A DNA stretch of 64,000 bases, taken from assembly GCA_025200525.1 (NCBI GenBank), contig CM045770.1, forward strand, positions 88,250,084-88,314,083, written 5' to 3'. The stretch's first letter is position 1; the number at the start of each line of letters is the position of its first letter. Both the position numbers and the translations under genes were made by a program. This document shows, piece by piece, positions 10,649 through 22,559 of the stretch. The notes beneath the pieces are model-generated. The model searched no databases. It was not told the origin of the DNA and saw nothing but the letters and a program-made list of their open reading frames with translations. The DNA comes from Camellia lanceoleosa. Taxonomy: Eukaryota; Streptophyta; Magnoliopsida; Ericales; Theaceae.

Positions 10649-11544
10649 AAAAAATAATGATATTGATGATAATGGTAAGTGTTGATGAGGTGAATTAGAG
10701 TTTTGAAGTGAGAAAAAAAGAAAAAAATTAAAACTTGAAAAAGAAGTTAAAGAGACTTGAATATGAAAAATACGTATAAGTGATTAAGGTGTACTATGAG
10801 AAAAAAATATTTTAAAATTTAATATATGTTGTTTTTATTAATAAAATTATATCAAGATATAATAAAAACAAAAATTTCAAAATTTTAATTAAATGTACTA
10901 AATTATTTTTTTTAGTGCAAATCGAATCACCCCTACTTTTCGGCTTCATTTGCAAGTTTCAAGCTGGGCCTATAAAATATTTAGTGGTCTGGGCCGGCCC
11001 AGGATACGCAATTGCCACAAAAAACGAAGAATGGGAAACTAAAAAAATAAAATAAAATCCGGATTTCACTATTGTAACAAAGTAAATTTTAAATTTTTTC
11101 AATTTAAATTTAATTTTTTAAATTTATTTTCAATTGAAATTATTCATCTATTTTCGTTAAGTATAACTCATAGAAAAAAATAATATTTTAGTCCTTAAAT
11201 TTAACAAAAAATGATATTTTAGAGATTTTATATACACTTATATTTCCTTCAATGACTAAAATATTATTATTATTTTTTTTATAATCAATTTTACTTGATG
11301 AAAAAAGGGATGATTGTTTAGATTAAAAATATATAAAAAAAAATTAAGGTTTAAAATGATAAAATTAAAAATTTAATAGAGAAAATTGTTGAAAAATTTA
11401 ATGTAAGGATGGTATAAAACATTAGGTCCTACGGATATTTTTTCTTGGTGATAAATTCACACTTTGTAAAATATTGTGGTGACAAATGTATTTATTATTT
11501 TGAAAGATATTTTGTTTTCAATTTTACCCTTTAATTTATATGTT
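10649..11544. other. No gene recognised
   Basis: Very AT-rich DNA; the only mildly GC-rich patch, near 10960-11010, contains GGGCCTATAAAATATT and GGGCCGGCCCAGG. No frame or element end is identified. Confidence 0.4.
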
Positions 11545-11775
11545 GACTCTTTTTTGTCTGTTTGTTGACCTTTTTTTTATCTGTTTAATTTTTTTGACTA
11601 TCTGTTTAAATTTGTATCTATCTATTCATTTTTTCCTCTATACATTTAATTTTTTTCCCTTATCTGTTGAAATTCTATCTGTGTAAAATTCTTGTCCTAA
11701 TTTTTATCTGTCTAAAATTTATTTGTTCAATTTCTATCTTCCTAAATTTTTTCTTATTTGTTCAGTTTTTACCAA
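11545..11775 (+). repeat. Degenerate TATCTGTTTAAWTTTT repeat
   Basis: Variants of TTATCTGTTTAATTTTTT recur about eight to ten times at 20-30 base spacing, with a strong strand bias to T on this strand. Confidence 0.5.
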
Positions 11776-12850
11776 CAATGATATGTTGAAACCAACCATG
11801 GTCTGATCTGTTGAAACAGATTTGGGTCCAAAAGAAATGGATTTATCAATATATTTTCCATATTACATAGATTACTCATAGAGAGAAGAGAAGAGAAGAG
11901 AAAGAAGAGATGAGCCTTTGATTTTGATTAACCTCTCAACAACCACACCCAAATTCCTCGATTCTAATACCTTAAAACCCTACTACACAACCCACAATGG
12001 CATTACCACCAAGAGGCCTTGCATCTCTAACCGAACCACCTCGTTCCTGATTGATTCCTTCGACATGTTGAAGGTGAGCTTGTTTTGTGATGATCACTCC
12101 ATTTCCTCACACAAGCGCAAGAGTTTTTGGTGCATCGCTTGGAAAAGACGCCGCCACTTGTTCCAATCGATTTCTGGACGAAGCAGTGATTGGGCTGTGC
12201 ATTAACACTAAAAGAGATCATGATGGAAAATGGCCGTGAGGTTTTCGATGGGGACAAGTTCTAGGGTTTGGTAGTGATCAAGAACTATTTTTCCTTTGAA
12301 GAAGTGGTAGTGATCGAGGTTTGCTTTTCCACAGAAGAAAAAGAAGATGAAGCGGTGGGTGGCGGTGGTGTTTGATTTGTTTTCCATCCTATAGCATATA
12401 TATATATATATATGGGTAGTTTGGTTATTTTACAGGAATTTATCTTTATGAACAAAGTATTTTAGAGTATAGACTTTTGAGTAAAGATAATCCAAAATTA
12501 AATTTATAAACCGAGTGTCCAATTTAATATTTATTTTAATATTTGTTTGATACTTAAAAAAAAACAAAAACAAAAACAAAAACAAAAACAAAAAACATGC
12601 GCAAACCAATCATGAAAACTCTCTCACAAAGACCCACCCATTGTTTCAATTATAGGCGTGCGTAGTGCGGTTCGGATGATTTGAGAGTAAAATTATAAAC
12701 TAAATGGCGGATTGATAGATTAACAAATTGCGGTTTGGGCAGTTTTGGACGGATTGGCTGGTTGAAAAATATTCTAACTAATTATTATATATTTACATAA
12801 TATATAACGCTAGTTTGCATAATATTTTTCATATATATAACACGAATAAT
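11776..12850. other. Intergenic region with simple repeats
   Basis: A purine tract of AGAGAAG words lies at 11880-11911, an AT run at about 12398-12413 and an AAAAAC repeat at about 12558-12597. An open frame of 95 codons at 11918-12205 has no recognised content and no conserved domain visible. Short GC-richer words around 12655-12760 (GTGCGGTTCGG, GCGGATTGATAG) resemble hAT subterminal sequence, but no ends were found. Confidence 0.4.
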
Positions 12851-14406
12851 TGTAGTGACCCTAATTTTTCTTAAGTCATTATTTATTATTATTATTACTT
12901 TATTTTATTTTTTTGGCTTTATTAATTGCATATATACATAAGAATTTAATGTGATATTTAATTATATATTATTAATCCAAATATATATATATATATATAT
13001 ATTCATCTTATATATATCAAAGGTATTAGGGTGATAATAGGAAATTAGGTTATAATAGTGTTGTCACTAGAGAGAAAAAAAAAAAAGCGAAGTGTGCTAT
13101 TAGAGAGAGACTTCGGTGATTAGGGTTTTTGAAGCCAGCGATACGAGGAGAAAGATGAGAGAAGGAAAAAAAAAAGGTTAGGGTTTCATTTTGGTGACTT
13201 CATTAATCCAAGTATTCTTTGATTTTCAAAAAATAATTGTGAGTGCAAAACCCATTTTCCTTAATTTATATTTATTTCGTTGTTTTATTTATTTGATGTT
13301 GGTTTGATATACGTACTTGTTTGTAGATGATGGGTGATTTCAACTATGTGGGTTAGTTATTGTATGCAATGTTTAAGGTTTTTATATATATTTATTTTGT
13401 TGATGTAATCATACTCATTGATATATGAAAGTAAAATAAATTAGGAACCCATAGATAAATTCTAAATACTCCACTATAACTCCATGAATTATTGTTTTAT
13501 TTGAGTACGGGTGAGAAAAGTTGTATAAAAAAAAATAAGGATTATGAGGTTTATTTAAATGCCTTAGGCTCGGCATTGTTATACTTGTTCTCATGAGTAG
13601 ATGAGGGGTTGCGTATATATATATATTTATATATTTTGTTGCTTCGTTCTCAGGAGTAAACGAGTGCTTTGACTTATCTGGCGTCGTAGATGATGTTTAT
13701 TTGAATGCCTTAGGCTTGGTATTGTTATATTTGTTCTTATGAGTAGATGAAGGGTTGTATATATATATATATTGTTGCTTCGTTCTTAGGAGTAAACAAG
13801 TGCTTTGACTTATATCGTCGTAGATGAAGTTTATTTGAATGCCTTAGGCTCGGCATTGTTATATTTGTTCTCATGAGTAGATGAGGGGTTGTGTATATAT
13901 ATTGTTGCTTTGTTCTCAGGAGTAAACAAGTGCTTTGATTTATACCCGTACGTATATGCTAACCGTTCGGGGAGTGTGGGTCAAACTTAGGATGATATTC
14001 CCGTGCAAGTTTGGCTTGAATTGGCGTTAGGTATCTGAGGAGGCACATGGGATATATGTGTTGGCCGGAAGCCAAGGGGCGAAGTGGTGGAGTTAAGGTA
14101 CAAGGAATTAAATATAAGCTTATTGGTAAAGTTTGAATTGTATTGATTTGTACATCTTGAAAAATTGTAAATGACCTTAATAAAATATGAAATTTGGACA
14201 GAGGCATGTATACGTAATTCTAGACAATTTTTATATTTTAACTTTTTATTAAAAAAATCAATTAGAACTTGTAATCGGATGATCTTTGTTACAATAGTTT
14301 TTATTCATTTTAATAATGCAGACTTTAGATGCTGTTTTTACCCACGAAACGAGTTCATTTTCATTGATTTCGAATAAAATAATGTAAAAGATTAATCTTG
14401 AGAGGA
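12851..14406 (+). mobile_element. 5' fragment of an LTR (Ty3/gypsy, TGTAGTGACCC type)
   Basis: TGTAGTGACCCTAA at 12851 is the same kind of LTR start as TGTAATAACCCC at 15189 and the altered start at 635. The sequence runs into a tandem repeat and is cut at 14406, where the Tat-type LTR begins. The matching LTR end is not recognisable in the DNA after 35991, so the fragment is probably truncated rather than simply interrupted. Confidence 0.5.
13548..13941 (+). repeat. Three-copy tandem repeat with embedded AT microsatellite
   Basis: Units begin near 13548, 13695 and 13829. Each contains TTGAATGCCTTAGGCT, GTTCTCATGAGTAGATGA, a TATATA run of varying length and TTCTCAGGAGTAAAC. Length differences of 113-147 bases come mostly from the AT run. 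It lies inside the LTR fragment. Confidence 0.85.
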
Positions 14407-14575
14407 TGATTTATTTGAACTAGGGCGAGCTAGGTCGGATATTGGAATGGTGAGCTATGGGCGAGGTGAATGGGCTACGCAGTTTGGACCTTGGCCCCAT
14501 TAGTCTGGTCAAAGATGGCTGCTATTAGCTCGGTCGAAGTGTTTCTGAACCAAGATATAGGTTAGGGGTGTAAAA

Positions 14576-14760
14576 ATGACCTGAGGCCTGCCTGAAGCTT
14601 GAGGCGGGCCCGGCCCATTTCGGCCCGGTTAAGCCCGGGCCTGAGCCCAGCCCAGTACCTTGGGCCTGGGCCTAGGCCTTTTATTTTGTGGCCCGGCCCA
14701 TTAGCTCGACCAGGCTCAAAAAATTTCGGGCCCTGCGGGCAGCCCAGCAAATTTTAAAAA
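14576..14760. repeat. GC-rich left subterminal region of the hAT
   Basis: GGCCCGG, GCCCGGGCC and GGGCCTGGGCC occur densely here and have a counterpart at 21148-21300 near the right end (GCCCGGCC, GGGCTTGGGCTTGGGC). In hAT elements short subterminal repeats are transposase binding sites; that role is inferred here. Confidence 0.55.
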
Positions 14761-14814
14761 ATAAAAATTAAAAACAACTTACAATAGTTAAATAATTAAA
14801 AAAATTAAATAAAA

Positions 14815-15165
14815 AGGTTGATCTTATAAAAATAAAAAAATAAAATAATTGATCTTATAAAAATAAAAAATAAAAAGATTGATCTTATAAAAATAAAATA
14901 ATTAAATAAATAAATAAATAAAAAGATTGATCTTATAAAAATAAAAAAATAAAATAATTGATCTTATAAAAATAAAAAAAATAAAATAATTGATCTTGTA
15001 AAATAAAAAATAAAATAATTAAATAAATAAAAAGATTGATCTTATAAAAATAAAAAAAATAAAATAATTGATCTTATAAAAATAAAAAAAAAAAAAGATT
15101 GATCTTATAAAAATAAAATAATTAAATAAATAAAAGATTGATCTTATAAAATAAAAAAATTAAAT
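14815..15165. repeat. AT-rich tandem array, TTGATCTTATAAAAATAAAA units
   Basis: About ten copies of TTGATCTTATAAAAATAAAA (one as GATCTTGTAAAA) are spaced 29-48 bases apart and separated by AAATAAAATAATT spacers. It is a minisatellite inside the hAT, left of the solo LTR. Confidence 0.85.
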
Positions 15166-15188
15166 ACAAATTAATATAATTAAATAAA

Positions 15189-17640
15189 TGTAATAACCCC
15201 GACCCTGATTAACGCTAATTGAAACTTAATTATGCCTAATAATAATTAAGAGGAAATCTGGAATTAATTTGCATGTGCATTGCATGAATTACGTGTTCCT
15301 ATTTGTTTGGTGTTGAAATATACATTAGTGTTTTAACTTTAATTCTCAAATTGGAAGCCTTATCGGCACCCGATTCCGAAATTGATTAGTGCTCTAGACT
15401 AGTTAGATTTTATGTGAATTTATGGTAGGTCCAATTAAAATTCGATTTGGAAAGTTTAAATCTGATTAATTAACGTTTTAATAATGAATCTAGTTTAATT
15501 ACCATTATGCCATTGTTAGTGGATCATGTAGGCAACTTGTATTGAGCTATCTACACTCAAACAAAACATTCCCCTCAGCCATTCCCTTGTTCCAAACCGA
15601 TTGAGGGAGAGAGAGTAGGAAAAACTTGAGTTCAACAAGAATCTTGGCTAGACACTGGGAGATTTGAAGGTTTATAGCAACTTTGTACCTCTAGACTTGG
15701 AATTGGGAACCTAAGGTAGTGAATTCCTCCCCTTAATGTTGATCTTGGGTTGTGTCTTGCATAATCCATGTTAATTTTGAAGCTTTAAACCAAGTTATGG
15801 TTTAATATGTTGAATTAGAACTTAGCTTATACATGCATGCACTTGTTTTTAGATTTTGAGGTTGTTCTCCATGAAAATTTACATGCATGTTCATTTCCTA
15901 AGTATCATCCATGTATTCATCATGTTTTTCCACTAAATTGACCATTTGATCATGGTTTGGAGCTTTGAAATTCATTTGAGTTCTTGCATGTTGGTTTAAA
16001 CTTTGTTCTTGAAAATTTATGGATGTGGTGTTCTAATTGGCTCACTCTTGGCCCTTAAATTTACAAATTGGCTTTTGAAACTTGATGTACTTTGAGTTTA
16101 AAGTGTTTTTCCAGAATTTGGGCTCAAGAGGTTGAGTTTTGGGTTGGAGAATGCTTGGTTCGAACTTGGAAGGCAAATCTGGAAATTCCAGAATTTGGCT
16201 TCCTCGCTCGAGCGAAGGATTCCTCGGTCGAGCGACCACCTTTGTCCAGGAACTCGCTCGAGCGAGCATCGAGCGAGCATCAAGCGGAAAAAATCAACAA
16301 CCAGTACTTTTTCATCTCATCAGATCGCTCGAGCGAATGATTACTCGCTCGAGCAAACCCTTTGATTTTGTAGGCTCGCTCGAGCGAGGGAAGGCTCGAT
16401 CGAGCGAGACTCTGTTCGACAACCGAAAAAATGTTTTCTAAGGCATTTTTGCATCCACATTCCATCATAGGCATCCCTAGGCCATACTTAAGGCTCCTTA
16501 ATAAGGATAAGAGGTTAGGTACACACTTAGAATCATTGGTGTGAGTTTTGTACAATTAAATCGTATTTCAAGTGTGTATCCATTATGTGTTATGTAGGTC
16601 GTGTGCCATATGCAATACATTGACCATTTGGCTCCACCTATCGGTTTCAACGCCCATTGAGTAATAACATTGTAAAGATATGTTCAATTTGTACTTATTT
16701 TACGTGTGATGGAAATGAGATCATTTTACGAAATGATATGTTATGTACAATGAATGATTGTCGACTTTCAACATGTATTCGTGACATCCTTAATACCAAG
16801 TGAGATTCTGTACGTGACCGATGGCGGAAGGTTCCTTTGTGGAACAAGTTTCCTTTGTGGAACAAAGTTAGTTTATGCTTCGCTTATCGTCGGTTGTGCA
16901 CTATAGCCCGTCTGGGAGGCCCGCCATGGGGCTTAGTTGTCGAATACCGTATCAGGAGGCTCCTTCACTGGAGCTATGGAGGTTATTCATAACCTTTCGC
17001 ATTGTGCGTCTAGTATTGCTAATGGATGTATCACGTAAGTGTAACTATGACTCATGAGTTCTGTCTATATATGATCGAATCAAGTATGAATTTGAAAAAA
17101 TGAGTTGTAATTTCAATCGATTAAGCATGGTTTTGATACGATATGAATTGATTTCTGAAATCTGTATGGACTCATTCATTGAAACCCCTTTACTCTGTTT
17201 ATTATTCACTGAGCTTTTGCTCACAGTTTATTATATATATGTAGGTGAGCCGGCGCATGACCAGGGCCAGAGTTGAGGGCCTCTGTTCCTTTTGTCGACC
17301 AACTATTGTGCCTCAGGAGGTTCGGTCAAAATCTATGAAATTTGTTTGGTTCCATGCTAGTCAATGTTTTTGTTTGTGTCTTGTAATGTTGGATCTTGGG
17401 ATATACTTTATGTAAATACTTTGTACATATTTAACGTATCTGACTAGCATGTCTATGTGTATAAATAAGTTTTAAATTTTACATCCCATGTATGTCTTCA
17501 CTCATTGGACCTTGTTTACTTTACATATTTGCTTCCGCAGCCCCTTAATATTTGTTAATGTCTGCAGAGGCCGTCGGTAATCCACGGATTACTGGCCGGT
17601 TATGGCGCTAAACCTATAGGGGCAGGTTTGGGTCGTGACA
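15189..17640 (+). mobile_element. Solo LTR of a Ty3/gypsy element, perfect 5-bp TSD
   Basis: It starts TGTAATAACCCCGACCCTGA and ends GTTTGGGTCGTGACA. It is flanked by ATAAA at 15184-15188 and 17641-17645. No internal retrotransposon sequence is present, so the 2452-bp LTR is the product of LTR-LTR recombination. Start and end match the Tekay/Del-like type also seen at 635-2819. Inside are a cluster of TCGCTCGAGCGA palindromes and a leader-like GAGGGAGAGAGAGTAGG at about 15603-15619. It is the most recent recognisable layer in the nest: Tat, then hAT, then this. Confidence 0.92.
16200..16408 (+). repeat. Cluster of TCGCTCGAGCGA palindromes
   Basis: Seven perfect or near-perfect copies of the 12-bp palindrome TCGCTCGAGCGA lie within about 210 bases, two of them fused through ATCGAGCGAG extensions. 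The surroundings are AT-rich, so this CpG-dense array is clearly selected or duplicated. It lies about 1 kb into the LTR. The open frames crossing it have no recognised content. Confidence 0.85.
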
Positions 17641-17852
17641 ATAAATAACATTAATAATTTAACAATAAAACAAAAATTAATAATAATTTATTAAATTAAA
17701 ATCAAATTATGAATTATTTAGTGGAAAATGATGATATGATGTATCACTGTGTGCCTGATTACGATGCGTGTGTGTGTGGCTAGGAAAGTAGGAAAGTTCA
17801 CCTAATAATATATATGGGAAAGTACACCTAAGGTCCTAAGCTCATGTGAAAG

Positions 17853-17883
<31 letters not shown>

Positions 17884-17931
17884 TACTAAGTTGGAAGGTA
17901 ATACTGAGCTTGTGTGGGCTCACCACGAGTC

Positions 17932-18093
17932 CCATATGTTTGTAAAAAATCACGTTAATCTGATATCGCTAACTACATGATCAAATCAATTTGGTATAAA
18001 AATGCATGGTGTTACAGTTAATGGTTTACAAAAAACTAATCCGATCAAATAGTTATAGATATCCGATTAACATGATTTTTTACAAACATATAA
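17932..18093. repeat. Inverted repeat with 50-bp arms
   Basis: CATATGTTTGTAAAAAATCA in the left arm (17933-17986) pairs with TGATTTTTTACAAACATA in the right arm (18041-18093), and ATCTGATATCGC pairs with the corresponding GATATCCGAT. The loop is about 55 bases. It is either a small MITE or a hairpin formed within the hAT. Confidence 0.7.
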
Positions 18094-18595
18094 TACTCGG
18101 CAGAGTTGTACACATTGAGCAGTTAGGATTAGAAAAAGGACCCGTGATGGCTCCCACTTGGCCAAGAGCACCATCCAAATGGTTTGAGAAGGAGGCAACC
18201 ATTTCCTAGCCTAACCTCAATTTTGATCCGTTGCAAACTCAAGCGGATATATATAAAACGGTCATAATAATTTAAGCGGATAGATTTTAAACTAGTATAA
18301 ATATATTTTAGTTTTCAAAATATATTTCACAACAAATCATTCTCTTTCTCTGCAACTCTCTCAATCTCTCTCAACTCTCAATTAATTTTAAAGTGCCATC
18401 CCTAAGTGGCTATTGCAATTGTGCAACAAGAAGCGTTTAGCGAGAAGAAAAAATTTTATATCGATGCTTGATTGGTAACATTAATTAGTTTAATTAAATT
18501 TATGCACATATATTAATTATTATTTTTACTAATTGAATTTACACATTATTTAAATTAATTGTTAATTCTTATATATTGTTTTACTTGCATTACTA

Positions 18596-20661
18596 TGGAT
18601 CCTAATATGCCTAATGTTTATGTCGATGTTGATACATATACTACACCACTTGAATACTGATTCTTCTTCTAATATCCTTGTTCCAACATTGCATGTTGAT
18701 TCTCTTTCTAATATCTGTTCCAGCATTGCATCATCATCTAGAAGCGAGTAGTAGTGTTTGGGGATATTTTGAAAAATATCTATAAATAATCTGATGGCAC
18801 AATTACATTTAAAGCAAAATGTAAATATTGTGCACGTTTATAATCTTTGCATCTGCGAGGGTACTAGTCATTTAAAAAGGTATTCTGACAAACATTTATA
18901 AAGTAAATAACCTGATATTTGAAGTCAAATGCAATTAGGGGTTTCATCAAATGGTAATTTGCAAACATTTTCATATGATCCTATACGTGCACAAAATTCT
19001 GTAGTTGATTATATTATTAAAAAAGAACAACCTTTTAGTACTAGTGAATATCCTGATTTTACCGAAATGATTCACGAAAGTTTTGCACCGCAATAGCAAA
19101 GTTTTTCAAGAAATACTACTAGAAACAGGATTTTAAAGAAATTTGAGAATATTAAAATGAATTATTTGATATTTTTAAAATTTTGAGCGGAAAAGTTTGT
19201 TTAATATCTCGATCTGTGGTCAAATAATGGTTTTGAATATCAATGTATCCTTTGCACATTTTATTGATAATGATTGAAAATTAAATAAAAAAATTATTTC
19301 ATTTAAATTAATTGAACTTCCATACACTGGTCATTCACTTGGTGTATAAATAAGAAATGTATTATATGAGTGGGTTTTACAAAATAAAATATTTATGATT
19401 AGTTTAGATAATGCATCATATTATAATTAAACTGTAGCCCATTTAAAATCAACTTTACAATTACTTGTTGATGGTGATTTATTTCATATTCGTTGTTGTG
19501 CCCATATTTTAAATTTGATTGTTAAAGAAGTTATGCATGTATCTGAAACTTACATACTTGTAATAAAAAATGCGATTATTACTATTATATCTTAGTAATC
19601 GAATTTGAATATAAAAAAATTTGTCAACGAAAATATGTCATTTAAAAATTAATTTTAGATGTAAATAGTAGGTGGAATTCAACATATAATATGTTAAAAA
19701 TAACTTGTAAATAAAGAAGAGCAATAGATTTATTTTTTGCAACAACATCAATAGGAGAATCTTGACACCACTAAACTTAATTGGCGCCAAGTAACCTTAT
19801 ATAAATATTTTTAAAAGTTTTCGATACTTCAACAAAATTATTTTCTTATATATATATATATATTCCTACTTCAACATTTGTTTTACATATGCTAGCGAAA
19901 TAATTATAGTTTTCATAAAATATATGGGTAATGAACTTTATGTAACCATTATTACTTTAATGAAAGAAAAATTTGATAAATATTTTCATCATTTGCCTCA
20001 TCTATTAAGTTTAGCTATAATAATTGATCCTAGGTGTAAAGAAGTTGGTTTACAAGAATTTTAGGCGTATTTTGATGATCAAATACAGTTTGCCCTATTA
20101 TGCAAACATGCAGCAGTTATTTCAAGAATAAAGAGCATTTATGCATACATCATCTGCATCTATGAATACACCTACATACACTACACTAGCAGTCCAACAA
20201 TCTCGGCGAGAGATTAAGTATTTTCACAACAATAAAAATAGAAGAATATCTCAACATACAAGTGTAAGTAGTTACAGGCAAGCGTTATTTGGAAAGCCGT
20301 CGGTGGATGATTAGATAATTTTGACATTTTGGAATGGTGGAAACAAAATGAATCTATGTGGCACATGCTTTCACAAATGGCTCGTGATATACTAACCGTT
20401 TCTATTTCTACAGTTGTTTCAGAAATAGCTTTTAGTGCAGGTGGACGGGTGCTGAGTGACTATTGGAACAAGCTTTCACCTGAAATGGTTGAGGCATTGA
20501 TGATATCCATGGATCATATGCACGCTTACAAGAAGAAAATTTTATTGAAAAAGCGAATTCAATATGATTTAGATGACATATCATCGACCTTGTTGAAATG
20601 TCTGTCTCCTCCGATGATTGACCAACAATTTATTTTTACTATTTCATTTCGTTTTGTTTAG
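18596..20661 (+). pseudogene. hAT transposase pseudogene (Ac-like, BED zinc finger)
   Basis: A possible start ATGGATCCTAATATGCC (MDPNMPN) at 18596 is soon followed by stops. A BED-type zinc finger can be read across frames at about 18750-18895: SVWGYFEK, then AKCKYC, then GTSHLKRYSDKH. The middle is only traces. The C-terminal dimerisation domain is open at 20329-20530, with MARDILTVSISTVVSEIAFS, GGRVLSDYWNKLSPEMVEAL and a basic tail. The family protein is about 650-750 residues, and the remnant span fits this. The termini of the surrounding element match, so this is the element's own transposase, long inactive. Confidence 0.85.
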
Positions 20662-21785
20662 TTTTTTCTTGTTTTTTTGTTTTTTTTTTTTTGTAATAGA
20701 ATATTGAGGTGGAGTATGATGCAAATGATTGGTAGGCTAGTAGGTGCCAACCTAGTTAGGATGTACTTGACCTATTGTGATGCAATTGCTATACCATCAT
20801 CAGTAATCTACACCTAATTTATTTAATAATATCAATTTTTGTAATATTTATTTTATTTTGAAATAAAAATTATTCATTCAATAAATGTTAGATAAATAAT
20901 TTAATATTGTAATATTGAAAATTTCAATTTCATATATATAAAATTATTCATTTGAAAGAAAAAAATTACATAATTGCATATTTTTTTAGTTATAAGTTCA
21001 CAATTTAAAAAACATAAGTCATATATAATTAAATTTAAATATCACTATAAAACATTACATAACCAAACAAAATATCTAATTAATCGTAATTAAAATACTT
21101 TAGTATAATTTTTTTTTAATTTTTTATTTCTATTATTTAAAAAAAAAGCCCGACTAAGCCCGGCCAGCGGGCCAAGGCCCGAGCCCAACCCTAGGCCCAG
21201 ACCGCAGCCCTAGGCCCTATTATGATGGGCTTGGGCTTGGGCTTGGGCCTCACATTTTAGCCCATGAGCCGGCCCAATCCGCTAAAAAATGGCGAGCCCA
21301 CAAAGCCAAAATAGGCGGTTTGAGCCATTATTACACCCTTAGTATAGGTGGGCGAAGGGTCGAGGTAGGCATTGCCCATGAAAGCACCGAGATAAGTGTG
21401 TCGAAGGCGATGTTAGCTCGCTGCATTATTCGACCAAGTGGTAAAACAATTTCACATGGTTAGCGGTGGGAAGGGTGTAGAAAGATGATTATTATCTTTG
21501 TGATTCCTAGGAGAACTCTACTAAAGAGAGTTGAAGTCCTACTAGGATTGTGCGAGCGAGAATCTATAAAAGCTCATGATAGACCTATGTATGTGTATCA
21601 CAACTTTTACTCTAAGAAACCGAGCTTTTTGTTTATTGTCTATTTGTTGACTTAGGCATCGGAGAGGTATTCGGTACACACCTACCGGTTAGCTCACGTT
21701 TGTGTTTTTAAAATGGCGGCAGCGTTTGGAGGAGTGAGACTTATTAATAGGATTATCTGAGAAGATTATTTTGTGCTCGTACAAT

Positions 21786-21803
21786 TGGCGCCGTTGTGGG
21801 AAA
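21786..21803 (+). other. Primer binding site of the Tat element
   Basis: TGGCGCCGTTGTGGGAAA starts two bases after the LTR end. Its first 11 bases are complementary to the 3' end of plant tRNA-Asp (ending CAACGGCGCCA), the expected primer for minus-strand synthesis; the later bases diverge. Confidence 0.75.
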
Positions 21804-22559
21804 ACACAAAGAACAAAACCTTTGATCGAAGTTTTCTCTTTGGTGGAAACCAATAAGCGCACAATGAAGATTTGCATAATCATATTGATGGGCAAACCGG
21901 AGGAGGAGGAGGCCTTGAAGGTTTACTTTCTATCCCATCCATGAAAAAATTAGAACCCTAGCGACGGAACTCCCGGGAAGGACACACGGGAGAGGCAGGG
22001 CACCAATCCCGCCGTTCTCAAAGCCTGGCGAAGCGGAGGTTGGATCCTCAAGTTCTAGAGGATTGCGTGAGGAGCAAGGCAGATTAATAACGAGGATGGT
22101 GGCGAGACATGGAGACTATGAAGCGCTAGATAAAGAAAAAAAAGTGGCGGCGAGAGAGGGCACAAAAGCAACGCCCTCTTACCACTCGGAAGATCGTGAC
22201 GCATAAGACAAATCCGCGGCATTACAAGCGTAGTAAGAGCCTCGGAATAGACGACACCCAATTAAGGACTTCTGTGACTCGTTACTCCAGTCCGAGAATG
22301 AAGGACCGGAGGTCATACTGAAGAAATAGCTATCGGCCTTTGCACATGCACCAAACGACATCTAGATACACGGAGTTGCCTAGGACAACAGACTTGCGAA
22401 CTGAGCTACTGGAAGGCTGATGAAAGGAGGACACGTGGCTTGTGACTCACGCGAGTTTGAAATTTCTACATCGATTCCCCTAGGGCGCATGGGAGTGTCG
22501 AGGTAGGGATGCTAATGTCGCCTTGCTTATGAACCAAATAGATAAAGTGTTAGCAAGGT
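21804..22559 (+). other. Leader and 5' gag region of the Tat element, too decayed to read
   Basis: Purine-rich DNA without a long frame. It includes GGAGGAGGAGGAGG (21900-21913) and several short frames on both strands. It should hold the untranslated leader and the N-terminal part of Gag. Confidence 0.5.

Larger units (their letters stand above)
14563..21341. mobile_element. hAT DNA transposon with TIRs and 8-bp TSD
   Basis: The left terminus TAGGGGTGTAAAAATGAC and the inverted right terminus TAAGGGTGTAATAATGGC are flanked by ATATAGGT (14555-14562) and GTATAGGT (21342-21349), an 8-bp TSD with one change. The uninserted site is preserved in the 3' LTR of the same retrotransposon (GGTATAGGTGG, near 35548-35558), which proves both boundaries. 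Subterminal regions on both sides are rich in GGCCC and GGGCC words. Inside are a tandem repeat, a solo LTR, a hairpin and a decayed transposase. Without the solo LTR the element is about 4.3 kb, a usual size for Ac-like hATs. Confidence 0.9.
14407..21783 (+). repeat. 5' LTR of the Tat element, split by a hAT insertion
   Basis: The left part 14407-14562 and right part 21350-21783 (about 590 bases together) align with the 3' LTR at 35395-35991. Shared words include GAACTAGGG, GGGCGAGGTGAATG, CATGAAAGCACCGAG, TTGAAGTCCTACTAGGATTG and AGGCATCGGAGAGGTAT. It starts TGATTTATTTGAACT and ends GTGCTCGTACA. The two LTRs differ visibly along their length, so the insertion is old. Confidence 0.9.

Noticed and set aside
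16042..16555. Six overlapping frames in the solo LTR
   Set aside because: All cross the TCGCTCGAGCGA array and are translated repeats (RSS, LER words), not proteins.
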